From Sulfurimonas sp. (GTDB taxonomy: Bacteria > Campylobacterota > Campylobacteria > Campylobacterales > Sulfurimonadaceae), in assembly GCA_002733155.1 (NCBI GenBank), contig NVUO01000013.1, forward strand, positions 23,032-29,774: 6,743 nucleotides of DNA. The letters are read 5' to 3'. Shown one piece after another: positions 1-6,030 of the stretch; within the stretch, counting starts at the first letter, position 1, and every line of letters starts with the position of its first letter. A model generated the notes under the pieces. That model worked only from the letters and a program-made list of their open reading frames with translations. It did not search any database and had not been told where the DNA came from. The position numbers were made by a program, and so were the translations under genes.

Positions 1-738
1 ATTATTGGATATGCTATATATAAAAAACCAATGTCTCATAGTGGGGGCAAGTTTTTTTTACTTTTATTTCGCGGTACTATGGGTTTTGTCGCCTTACTCG
101 CTTATTTTTATAATATTGCACATATAACACTTGGAGATGCAGTTACATTTAGCAAAACTGCACCAATTTTTACAGCTATATTTGCATGGATATTTTTAAA
201 AGAAAAACTCACAAGTTGGGCTTGGTTTGCTATATTTATTGGTTTTATAGGCATCTTATTTATAACTCAGCCTTCTGCTATTGGATTTACCAAGTATGAC
301 CTTTTAGGAATATTTTCTGGAGTTGGAGCAGCTCTGGCTTATACCTCAGTTAGGGAGCTTAGAAAGTATTATGATACTAGGGCTATAGTATTATCATTTA
401 CCTTAGTTGGAACTATTGGATCCTTGATATTATTTTTATTAGCTGAATATATTCAGATAAATGACTTAGATTTTATGCTTGCAACTTTTATAATGCCTAA
501 GGGAATGACTTGGTTGTATATTATTGGGCTTGGACTTTTAGGCACATTGTCCCAGTTTTATATGACTAAGGCTTATGGTGAGACTAAGGCTGGAATTGTT
601 GGTGCAGTATCATATTCAAATATTGTATTTGCTATATTGCTTGGACTATTTTTAGGTGATAAATTTCCAGATTTATATACAAGTATTGGTATCTGTTTAA
701 TCGTATTTGCAGGCATTATGGTTGCACGTGCAAAGTAA
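1..738 (+). CDS. DMT/EamA-family transporter, 5'-truncated by window edge
   Basis: This is the C-terminal part of an integral inner-membrane permease of the drug/metabolite transporter superfamily (EamA domains). The frame is open from base 1, so the ATG at 31 is probably an internal methionine and the true start lies upstream. About 245 residues are visible; the family is usually 280-300 residues with ten membrane helices in two repeats, so roughly the first one or two helices are missing. About eight hydrophobic helices can be picked out. After the helix with 'TFSKTAPIFTAIFAW' comes 'LKEKLT', the charged end of the first EamA repeat. The second repeat repeats the pattern near its end ('LGLFLGDKFP'). 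Substrates in this superfamily vary widely (amino acids, metabolites, drugs), and nothing here fixes one. The gene ends at TAA 736-738, 68 bases before kdsA. A separate promoter follows, so it is probably not in the kdsA operon. Family assignment is firm; function is unknown. Confidence 0.85.
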   Translation: MIGYAIYKKPMSHSGGKFFLLLFRGTMGFVALLAYFYNIAHITLGDAVTFSKTAPIFTAIFAWIFLKEKLTSWAWFAIFIGFIGILFITQPSAIGFTKYDLLGIFSGVGAALAYTSVRELRKYYDTRAIVLSFTLVGTIGSLILFLLAEYIQINDLDFMLATFIMPKGMTWLYIIGLGLLGTLSQFYMTKAYGETKAGIVGAVSYSNIVFAILLGLFLGDKFPDLYTSIGICLIVFAGIMVARAK

Positions 739-790
739 TTTACTTCTTTTAAATTCATTATGATATAATCCATTTAATTTTAAAAGTAAA
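739..790. repeat. AT-rich inverted repeat flanking the kdsA promoter
   Basis: The arms TTTACTT (739-745) and AAGTAAA (784-790) are perfect reverse complements over 7 bases. Beyond a single bulged C at 746, two more pairs are possible (747-748 with 782-783). The arms are 38 bases apart and enclose the -10 box at 761-769. There is no GC-rich stem followed by a T run, so this is not a normal intrinsic terminator for the upstream transporter gene. It could be an operator or chance in AT-rich DNA. The repeat is seen directly; any function is a guess. Confidence 0.3.
761..769 (+). promoter_or_regulatory. Extended -10 promoter for kdsA operon
   Basis: TGATATAAT matches the extended -10 element TGnTATAAT exactly. 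It sits in the only sizeable spacer ahead of the kdsA-ribH-nusB-cytochrome-mqnC run. Transcription would start at about 776-777, leaving a leader of about 30 bases. A -35 box is not convincing: TTTACT at 739-744 matches TTGACA at four of six positions but with a 19-base spacer. Weak or absent -35 boxes with extended -10 elements are known for sigma-70 promoters of Campylobacterota, so the absence is not a strong objection. Confidence 0.65.
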
Positions 791-792
791 TA

Positions 793-797
793 AAGGG
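793..797 (+). promoter_or_regulatory. Ribosome binding site of kdsA
   Basis: AAGGG ends nine bases before the ATG at 807. No in-frame ATG, GTG or TTG lies between this site and the ATG, nor in the codons just upstream, so it fixes the kdsA start. Confidence 0.6.
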
Positions 798-806
798 TAT
801 ATATTT

Positions 807-1601
807 ATGACATTACTTGCAGGGCCATGTGTTATTGAAAGTGAAAAAAATATTTTTAAAATTGCTAAATCTTTAGAAAAATATCATAATGATAAATCTA
901 TAGATTTCTTTTTTAAAGCTAGTTTTGACAAAGCAAACCGTACATCATTAGAAAGTTTTCGTGGACTTGGTATTGATGAGGGTCTAAGAATTCTTCAAAA
1001 AGTTAAAGATGAATTTGGTTATAAAATCGTTACAGATGTACATGAACCTACACAGGTAAATCAGGTCGCAGAAGTTGTAGATATGCTTCAAATACCAGCA
1101 TTTTTATGTAGACAAACTGATTTACTTGTAGCATGTGCTAAAACAGACAAAATAATAAATATTAAAAAAGGTCAGTTTTTATCTGGCGATGCTATGATAT
1201 ATCCAGTTTTAAAAGTACTTCATACTCGCGGATGTTTTGAGGCTACTTATGAGAATTCTAAAAAACATGGTGTATATCTTTGTGAACGTGGTAACTCTTT
1301 TGGATATGGGAACATGGTAGTTGATATGAGAAATTTAGTAACGATGAGAAATTTTGCACCAGTAATTTTTGATGCTACTCACTCAGTTCAAATGCCAACT
1401 GCACAAAATGGAAAAACTGGTGGGGATAGTTCAATGGTTCCATATTTAGCTAGTGGAGCTGCAGCAGTTGGAGTTGATGGCTTTTTTATGGAGACACATT
1501 TTGACCCAAGTGTAGCTCTTAGTGATGGACCTAATATGGTTAATTTAGATGATTTAGAAAAACTAATAGAAAAAATTCAAAAAATTCAAAACATAAAATA
1601 A
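807..1601 (+). CDS. kdsA: 3-deoxy-8-phosphooctulonate synthase (KDO-8-P synthase)
   Basis: This cytoplasmic TIM-barrel enzyme condenses phosphoenolpyruvate with D-arabinose 5-phosphate to give KDO-8-phosphate, the precursor of the KDO sugar in lipopolysaccharide. The 264-residue length is typical (about 265-285). Visible landmarks are '[10 protein letters not shown]' at 3-12, '[11 protein letters not shown]' at 37-47, '[11 protein letters not shown]' near 99-109, 'NIKKGQFLS' near 118-126, '[10 protein letters not shown]' near 160-169, '[10 protein letters not shown]' near 188-197 and '[11 protein letters not shown]' near 224-234. Cys8 with His192, Glu229 and Asp240 corresponds to the metal-ligand set known from the Aquifex-type enzyme, so this should be the metal-dependent class rather than the E. 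coli type, which has Asn in place of the Cys. It is the first gene after the promoter at 761-769, and ribH follows after 10 bases. The start is supported by AAGGG at 793-797 and by the N-terminus beginning just before the first barrel strand. Identity is very secure; metal dependence is inferred from alignment by eye. Confidence 0.96.
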   Translation: MTLLAGPCVIESEKNIFKIAKSLEKYHNDKSIDFFFKASFDKANRTSLESFRGLGIDEGLRILQKVKDEFGYKIVTDVHEPTQVNQVAEVVDMLQIPAFLCRQTDLLVACAKTDKIINIKKGQFLSGDAMIYPVLKVLHTRGCFEATYENSKKHGVYLCERGNSFGYGNMVVDMRNLVTMRNFAPVIFDATHSVQMPTAQNGKTGGDSSMVPYLASGAAAVGVDGFFMETHFDPSVALSDGPNMVNLDDLEKLIEKIQKIQNIK

Positions 1602-1607
1602 AGGAAG
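1601..1607 (+). promoter_or_regulatory. Ribosome binding site of ribH
   Basis: AAGGAAG, which shares its first base with the kdsA stop codon, gives a strong Shine-Dalgarno match six bases (from AGGA) before the ATG at 1612. It is the best ribosome binding site inside the operon. Confidence 0.7.
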
Positions 1608-1611
1608 TTAT

Positions 1612-2076
1612 ATGAACCTAATTGAAGGTAAATTAAAAGTACTAAATGGTAAAAAAATCGCAATAGTTTCTACAAGATGGAATCATTTTATAGTTGATAG
1701 ATTAGTTGAGGGTGCTAAAGATGCTTTTTATCGTCATGGTGGAGATGCAACTGATATTACTCATGTATTAGTTCCAGGTGCATTTGAACTTCCTATGATA
1801 ATTGATAAACTTTTAGATTCTGGAAAATATGATGCGATATGTGCACTTGGTGCAGTTATCCGTGGAGCTACACCTCACTTTGATTATGTATCAGCTGAAG
1901 CTACAAAAGGAATTGCAACTATGAGTTTAAAATACCAAAAACCAGTATCTTTTGGACTTTTAACTACAGATACTATTGAGCAAGCTATAGAGCGTGCTGG
2001 TACTAAAGCAGGAAATAAAGGTTTTGAAGCAATGACTACAGTTATTGAGATGATTGACCTTTATGAGGCTATATAA
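1612..2076 (+). CDS. ribH: 6,7-dimethyl-8-ribityllumazine synthase (riboflavin synthase beta subunit)
   Basis: This enzyme condenses 5-amino-6-ribitylamino-uracil with 3,4-dihydroxy-2-butanone 4-phosphate to form lumazine, the penultimate step of riboflavin synthesis. Family members assemble into 60-subunit capsids or pentamers in the cytoplasm. The 154-residue length is typical. Motifs are the aromatic substrate-stacking residue Trp23 in 'STRWNHFI', 'VPGAFELP' at 54-61, '[16 protein letters not shown]' at 78-93 with the general acid/base His89 and phosphate-binding Gly-Ala-Thr at 85-87, and '[10 protein letters not shown]' at 128-137 with Arg128 at the phosphate site. All expected catalytic residues are present. 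The ATG lies 10 bases after the kdsA stop behind a strong ribosome binding site, and nusB follows after two bases. The ribH-nusB pair is common in many bacteria. Flavin supply has no special link to its neighbours that I can see. Confidence 0.97.
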   Translation: MNLIEGKLKVLNGKKIAIVSTRWNHFIVDRLVEGAKDAFYRHGGDATDITHVLVPGAFELPMIIDKLLDSGKYDAICALGAVIRGATPHFDYVSAEATKGIATMSLKYQKPVSFGLLTTDTIEQAIERAGTKAGNKGFEAMTTVIEMIDLYEAI

Positions 2077-2078
2077 TT

Positions 2079-2477
2079 ATGGCTACTAGACATCATGCCC
2101 GTATGGCAGTTGTTAGCCTTTTATACGCTTATGACTTAGGTAATGGAAATACATCTGAACATGCACATGAGATTTTAGAAGAAAAAAAAATTCGTAATAA
2201 ACAAAAAGATTTTGCACTTGGACTTTATGATGGTGTAATGGAGAATCTTGAAGAGTGTGATAAGTCTATAGTTGAACATTTAAAAGAGTGGGATTTTGAA
2301 CGTTTAGGAAGTATAGAGAGAGCTACCCTTAGACTTGCGACTTATGAGATTTTATTTGGAGAGTTAGATTCAGCTGTAGTTATAAATGAAGCAGTTGAAA
2401 TTACTAAGGCTTTTGGAACTGAACAATCACCTAAGTTTATCAATGGTGTACTTGACGCTATAGCAAAAGATAAATAA
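2079..2477 (+). CDS. nusB: Transcription antitermination factor NusB
   Basis: NusB is a small all-helical RNA-binding protein. With NusE (ribosomal protein S10) it binds boxA in rRNA leaders and supports processive antitermination. The 132-residue length fits the family. The N-terminus 'RHHARMAVVSLLYAYD' carries the arginine-rich first helix. Later landmarks are 'DFERLGSIERATLRLATYEIL' near 72-92 (conserved Ile-Arg/Ala-Leu-Arg helix) and 'VVINEAVEITKAFGTEQSPKFINGVLDAI' near 99-127, the NusB signature with its Ser-Pro-Lys-Phe-Ile-Asn-Gly-Val-Leu-Asp end. The ATG is two bases after the ribH TAA (junction TAATTATG). The ribosome binding site is weak (GAGG at 2065-2068 inside ribH), so translation is probably coupled to ribH. 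The cytochrome gene follows with the same TAATTATG junction. In relatives I recall pyrF after nusB; it is not here. Confidence 0.95.
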   Translation: MATRHHARMAVVSLLYAYDLGNGNTSEHAHEILEEKKIRNKQKDFALGLYDGVMENLEECDKSIVEHLKEWDFERLGSIERATLRLATYEILFGELDSAVVINEAVEITKAFGTEQSPKFINGVLDAIAKDK

Positions 2478-2479
2478 TT

Positions 2480-4888
2480 ATGATTAAAAGCCTTATTTTA
2501 TTTTTATTTTTTACTTGCTTAGCTTTTGCATCAAATGAATGTATAACTTGTCATAAGGGTATTGAAGATATCCGTGACCGTGATTCAGGCATGATGAAAG
2601 CTATTTTACTAGTAGCACAAAAGGCTGGGCACAAGGGCAATGACTGTATAGTATGCCATGGTGGTAACCCCAAAGAGAAAAAATCTAAAAAAAAGGCTCA
2701 CTCAGGTACAGTTAAATACTTTATCCTAAACAAAGGTCCAAAAGAATTTTATCCAGCGCCTGCATCTTCGTGGATAAATAAAAATACTTGTGGAATGTGT
2801 CATCAAAACCAAGTGAGTGCTCAGATGAACTCACTTATGATGACTGAACAGGGTAAAATCCAAGGTGCTATGTGGAGTTTTGGTGGTAAAGAGGGTTATC
2901 AGCATACAGCTGGTAATTATGTTACAAAAAATCCAAAAGACCCAAATGCTAGACATGGTACTGATGTATATAAAAAATATATGCAAAAACTAGCTACTAT
3001 GGAACCTCAGGGCTTCCCTAAAGAGATGCATGAACTGCCAGCTGCACCTACAGTTGAAGAGGTACACAAGGATCCATCATTAGCAGTTTATACTTATCTT
3101 CGTCAAGAATGTCTTAGATGTCATACTGGCTCCAAGGGTAGAAGCAGACGTGGTGATTTTAGAGGAATTGGTTGTGCCTCATGTCATATACCATACTCAA
3201 ATGAGGGTTATTACGAGGGTAATGATAAAAGTATATCTAAAAAACGTGGACATTTATTAAGTCATCAGATTCAAAGTTCACGAAAAGTAAAAGTAACTAT
3301 ACATAATGTAAAATACTCAGGTGTACCAGTTGAGACTTGTTCAACTTGTCATAATCGTGGAAAACGTATAGGTGTATCATACCAAGGTTTAATGGAGACA
3401 GAATATCTCTCAACATTTGATAGTGAGGGCAATGGACAGCCAAAACTTCATACTAAACGTTACTTACATATGCAAGAAGATATTCATTATCAAAAAGGCA
3501 TGTTATGTCAAGATTGTCATACATCTAATGACTTGCATGGTGATGGTTTTTTAGGTGGTGCTAATGCAGCTGCAGTTGAAATAGAGTGTCAAGATTGTCA
3601 CGGGACTACTAAAAAATATCCATGGGAGTTACCAATTGGTTATTCAGATGAGTTCTCAACTACTGAAGCTACTGGAAAAGCAAGGGGCACTGCCTCGACT
3701 TTAGCTGAGTATTTAAAACAAGGTTATGTACCAGATAAAGAGGATGGTTATATTTTAACTGCTCGTGGAAACCCACTTCCAAAAGCTGTTAGAAAGGGCA
3801 ATAAAATTATCATGCATTTAGCATCTGGTAAGGATATTGAGCTTAAGCCTCTTAAATATTTAAAAGATAATAAAGAACTAAGCCCATCGGGGCTTTTATC
3901 TATGGATACTATTGAGACACATAATTCAAAAATGGAGTGTTACTCATGTCATGCTACTTGGGCTCCACAATGTTATGGTTGTCATGTAAAGATTGATTAC
4001 AGCGGAGGGAAATCAAATCCTGACTGGCTAAAAGCTTCACATGACCAAGACATACATGGAACTACTGGGGGCATGCGTGATATTAAAAAATATCTAGTAC
4101 CTGGAAAAGTAACTGAAACTAGGTCTTATTTAAGATGGGAGAACCCAGCACTTTCACAAAATGGTGAGGGTCGTGTAAGTCCAACTATTCCAGGATGCCA
4201 AACTACTATTACAGTAATTGGTAAAGATGGAAAAGCATTATTACAAAACCACATATTTAAAATTCCAAATGTAGAGGGTGCAGGAGAGGAAGGGCAAAAT
4301 GCTATAGATATGGCACCAATTCAGCCTCACACTATACAAAAAGAGGCACGTACATGTGAGTCATGTCATTCAAGTCCTAAGGCTTTGGGTCTTGGTATTG
4401 GTGGTGGAAAATTAAATAATGATCCAAGCAAGACTACTATTATAGACTTGATGTCAGCTGATAGAAAGATATTGCCACATATTACTGATGAACAAATTCC
4501 AGCAATTCCAAACCTAAAATATGATTATTCTCAGTTTATAGATGAAAATGGTACCCAGCTTATGACAGTTGGACATCACTGGAGTTTATCTGGACCATTA
4601 TCAAAAGAACAACTTGATAAACTTGACCGTAGGGGCGTATGTATGTCTTGTCATAAAGATATACCAAAGGGTAATTTAGCTATATCTGCTATGAAACATA
4701 TAGCAAAAATGGCGAATTATAAAATAGATAAAAAAGAACATATTGGTCTTTTAAATAAACTTTTAAATATGGGAGCATGGCTTCAAATTAGCTTTTTAAT
4801 ACTTTTTATCTTAATGCTTATGTATGGAATTTACCTTATGTTTTTTAAGAAAAAGAAATTAAACCCAAGAAATGAAGGATGGAAATAA
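2480..4888 (+). CDS. Dodecahaem c-type cytochrome, periplasmic, C-terminally membrane-anchored
   Basis: This is a large electron-transfer protein of unrecognised specific family. The 802-residue product begins with a signal peptide: Lys3, a hydrophobic core, and a probable signal peptidase I site Ala-Phe-Ala at 15-17. It carries twelve CxxCH haem c sites, at residues 21-25, 56-60, 104-108, 211-215, 232-236, 287-291, 343-347, 370-374, 487-491, 498-502, 626-630 and 721-725. Two haem-free stretches, 375-486 and 503-625, may be folded domains. Outside the haem sites the mature chain has one cysteine, Cys573. A single hydrophobic helix at about 766-788 followed by 'KKKKLNPR' predicts a membrane anchor with a cytoplasmic tail, so the haem part faces the periplasm. 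No active-site signature of nitrite, hydroxylamine, tetrathionate or MccA-type sulfite enzymes is evident, so it may be a catalytic reductase/oxidase or an electron conduit. Its ATG lies two bases after nusB and has little Shine-Dalgarno sequence, suggesting coupled translation. mqnC follows after four bases. The start is fixed by the signal peptide. Confidence 0.92.
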   Translation: MIKSLILFLFFTCLAFASNECITCHKGIEDIRDRDSGMMKAILLVAQKAGHKGNDCIVCHGGNPKEKKSKKKAHSGTVKYFILNKGPKEFYPAPASSWINKNTCGMCHQNQVSAQMNSLMMTEQGKIQGAMWSFGGKEGYQHTAGNYVTKNPKDPNARHGTDVYKKYMQKLATMEPQGFPKEMHELPAAPTVEEVHKDPSLAVYTYLRQECLRCHTGSKGRSRRGDFRGIGCASCHIPYSNEGYYEGNDKSISKKRGHLLSHQIQSSRKVKVTIHNVKYSGVPVETCSTCHNRGKRIGVSYQGLMETEYLSTFDSEGNGQPKLHTKRYLHMQEDIHYQKGMLCQDCHTSNDLHGDGFLGGANAAAVEIECQDCHGTTKKYPWELPIGYSDEFSTTEATGKARGTASTLAEYLKQGYVPDKEDGYILTARGNPLPKAVRKGNKIIMHLASGKDIELKPLKYLKDNKELSPSGLLSMDTIETHNSKMECYSCHATWAPQCYGCHVKIDYSGGKSNPDWLKASHDQDIHGTTGGMRDIKKYLVPGKVTETRSYLRWENPALSQNGEGRVSPTIPGCQTTITVIGKDGKALLQNHIFKIPNVEGAGEEGQNAIDMAPIQPHTIQKEARTCESCHSSPKALGLGIGGGKLNNDPSKTTIIDLMSADRKILPHITDEQIPAIPNLKYDYSQFIDENGTQLMTVGHHWSLSGPLSKEQLDKLDRRGVCMSCHKDIPKGNLAISAMKHIAKMANYKIDKKEHIGLLNKLLNMGAWLQISFLILFILMLMYGIYLMFFKKKKLNPRNEGWK
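3880..3895 (+). terminator. Terminator-like hairpin inside the cytochrome gene
   Basis: AAGCCC (3880-3885), loop ATCG (3886-3889) and GGGCTT (3890-3895) form a perfect six-pair stem with four G-C pairs. The T run spans 3894-3897, so only two T's lie beyond the stem before ATC. The stem is GC-rich against very AT-rich surroundings and encodes residues 467-472 of the cytochrome. The U tract is too short for a strong intrinsic terminator. It could cause pausing or partial termination before the 3' half of the gene and mqnC, or be a by-product of coding. Confidence 0.25.
4875..4883 (+). promoter_or_regulatory. Ribosome binding site that decides the mqnC start
   Basis: AAGGA (4875-4879) and GGA (4881-4883) lie 13 and 9 bases before the ATG at 4893. 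The in-frame ATG at 4872 overlaps the cytochrome end and has no comparable site upstream. This favours 4893, which gives an N-terminus of Met-Phe-Lys-Arg-Leu-Ser. Confidence 0.5.
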
Positions 4889-4892
4889 GCTT

Positions 4893-5945
4893 ATGTTTAA
4901 AAGACTAAGTAAAAAAGAGGCACTTGATTTAATAAAAAATGCTGACTTAAAGGAGCTAGGAAAACTAGCTAGCCAGAGAAAAAAACAGCTACACCCTAAG
5001 GGTATTACCACCTTTGTAGTAGATAGAAATATTAACTATACAAATATATGTTGGGTTGATTGTAAGTTTTGTGCATTTTATAGGCATGAAAAAGATGCAG
5101 ATGCCTATGTACTTACTTTTGATGAGATAGATGCAAAAATAGATGAGTTATTAGAAATTGGTGGAACGCAGATTTTATTTCAAGGTGGTGTACACCCTAA
5201 ACTAAAAATTGAGTGGTATGAAGACTTAGTAAATCATATTCATAAAAAATATCCAATGATAACTATTCATGGCTTTTCTTCTATTGAACTTGATTTTATA
5301 GCTAAGGTTTCTCGTATAACAATTCAAGAAGTATTATCACGTTTAAAAGTTAAAGGTTTAGCGTCTATACCTGGGGCTGGAGCTGAGATACTTTCAGATA
5401 AGGTACGTGATATTATTGCACCTAAAAAAATAGATTCAGAAGTTTGGGTAGATGTTCATCGTCAAGCTCATAAACTAGATATTATGTCAACTGCAACTAT
5501 GATGTATGGTACAGTTGAGACTGATGAAGATATAGTTAATCATTTTGAGATGATAAGAGACCTTCAAGATGAGACTGGTGGTTTTCGTGCATTTATTATG
5601 TGGAGTTTCCAAGGCACTAATACAGAGTTGTTAGCTCAAATTCCAGATATGGAAAAACCATCATCAAACCGTTATTTAAGACTTTTGGCTGTAGCTAGAC
5701 TATTTTTAGACAATGTTACTAATATTCAAAGCTCATGGGTGACTCAGGGTACATACATTGGTCAAATGGCTCTTCGTTTTGGAGCTAATGACTTAGGTTC
5801 AACTATGATGGAAGAAAATGTTGTAAGTTCAGCTGGTGCTAGTAATACTATGGCTCAAGATGAGATGGTAGAGTTAATCAAAGATATAGATGAAATTCCA
5901 GCTGTAAGAAATACAGCATATGAGATTTTAGAAAGATTTGCATAG
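4893..5945 (+). CDS. mqnC: Dehypoxanthine futalosine cyclase (radical SAM, menaquinone synthesis)
   Basis: MqnC cyclises dehypoxanthine futalosine to cyclic dehypoxanthine futalosine in the futalosine pathway of menaquinone synthesis, using S-adenosylmethionine and a [4Fe-4S] cluster. From the preferred start the protein has 350 residues. The cluster motif Cys53-x3-Cys57-x2-Cys60 lies in 'RNINYTNICWVDCKFCAFYR' (45-64), whose 'RNINYTN' and 'CAFYR' flanks point to MqnC rather than the related MqnE. Other landmarks are 'LFQGGVHP' at 95-102, 'HGFSSIELDF' near 126-135, 'SIPGAGAEIL' at 158-167 and, near the end, 'GQMALRFGANDLGSTMMEENVVSSAG' (290-315), a strong MqnC hallmark. An alternative ATG at 4872 would add seven residues and overlap the cytochrome by 17 bases. 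I prefer 4893 for its ribosome binding site and because homologues begin near 'RLSKxEAL'. It follows the cytochrome by four bases and probably shares its transcript. The presence of mqnC implies menaquinone-based respiration. Confidence 0.93.
   Translation: MFKRLSKKEALDLIKNADLKELGKLASQRKKQLHPKGITTFVVDRNINYTNICWVDCKFCAFYRHEKDADAYVLTFDEIDAKIDELLEIGGTQILFQGGVHPKLKIEWYEDLVNHIHKKYPMITIHGFSSIELDFIAKVSRITIQEVLSRLKVKGLASIPGAGAEILSDKVRDIIAPKKIDSEVWVDVHRQAHKLDIMSTATMMYGTVETDEDIVNHFEMIRDLQDETGGFRAFIMWSFQGTNTELLAQIPDMEKPSSNRYLRLLAVARLFLDNVTNIQSSWVTQGTYIGQMALRFGANDLGSTMMEENVVSSAGASNTMAQDEMVELIKDIDEIPAVRNTAYEILERFA
4954..4970 (+). other. Short perfect hairpin in the 5' part of mqnC
   Basis: AGCTAG (4954-4959), loop GAAAA (4960-4964) and CTAGCT (4965-4970) form a perfect six-pair stem about 60 bases after the mqnC start. 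No T run follows, so it is not a terminator. It encodes residues 21-26 and may simply reflect coding sequence. Confidence 0.2.
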
Positions 5946-5990
5946 CCGTCATTATGAATTAAATTCAGAATCTAGCTTGTTAGTCAATTA

Positions 5991-6008
5991 AAACTGGACT
6001 CCTAGTTT
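5991..6008 (+). other. Weak hairpin in the mqnC-M16 spacer
   Basis: The spacer 5946-6030 can fold AAACTGG (5991-5997) on CC-T-AGTTT (6001-6008), giving seven pairs with one bulged T at 6003 and a three-base loop ACT. An alternative pairing of AGTC (5982-5985) with GACT (5997-6000) would compete with it. No T tract follows, so it is not an intrinsic terminator. No convincing -10 box is seen in the spacer. The M16 gene may therefore be read through from mqnC. Confidence 0.25.
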
Positions 6009-6018
6009 AGCTGAGAGT

Positions 6019-6026
6019 GAGGGAAG
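6019..6026 (+). promoter_or_regulatory. Ribosome binding site of the M16 gene
   Basis: GAGGGAAG lies just ahead of the ATG at 6031, with AGG ending eight bases before it. Upstream in-frame codons hold no start before the stop at 5989-5991. The site therefore fixes the start. Confidence 0.6.
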
Positions 6027-6030
6027 ACAA

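Noticed and set aside
573..773. Minus-strand open frame of 66 codons
   Set aside because: It lies mostly antisense to the transporter gene, shows no recognisable family, and would cover the kdsA promoter region; treated as a shadow frame.
1571..1592. Tandem AAAAATTCA-like repeat at the end of kdsA
   Set aside because: It simply encodes Lys-Ile-Gln repeated in the C-terminal helix using AT-rich codons; two copies only.
2480..2540. Cys13 in the cytochrome signal peptide as a lipoprotein site
   Set aside because: The residues before it (Phe-Phe-Thr) do not fit a lipobox, while Ala-Phe-Ala at 15-17 gives a normal signal peptidase I site.
3110..3187. Possible CX15CH-type haem site, as in MccA sulfite reductase
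   Set aside because: The cysteines here belong to two ordinary CxxCH motifs (211-215 and 232-236); no spare Cys and Cys-His pair with long spacing exists.
2480..4888. Identification of the cytochrome as hydroxylamine oxidoreductase-like
   Set aside because: Those enzymes have eight haems in about 500-550 residues; here there are twelve in about 785 with different spacing, so the name is not supported.
5956..5966. Palindrome GAATTAAATTC after mqnC as a possible terminator
   Set aside because: It is all A-T apart from the ends, has almost no loop and is not followed by a T run.
6010..6026. CTGAGA followed by AGGGAA, resembling parts of a thiamine pyrophosphate riboswitch
   Set aside because: The two fragments are only a few bases apart, and the conserved core (CTGATCTGG, TAATACCAGCG-like segments) is absent. 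The following gene has no thiamine link.
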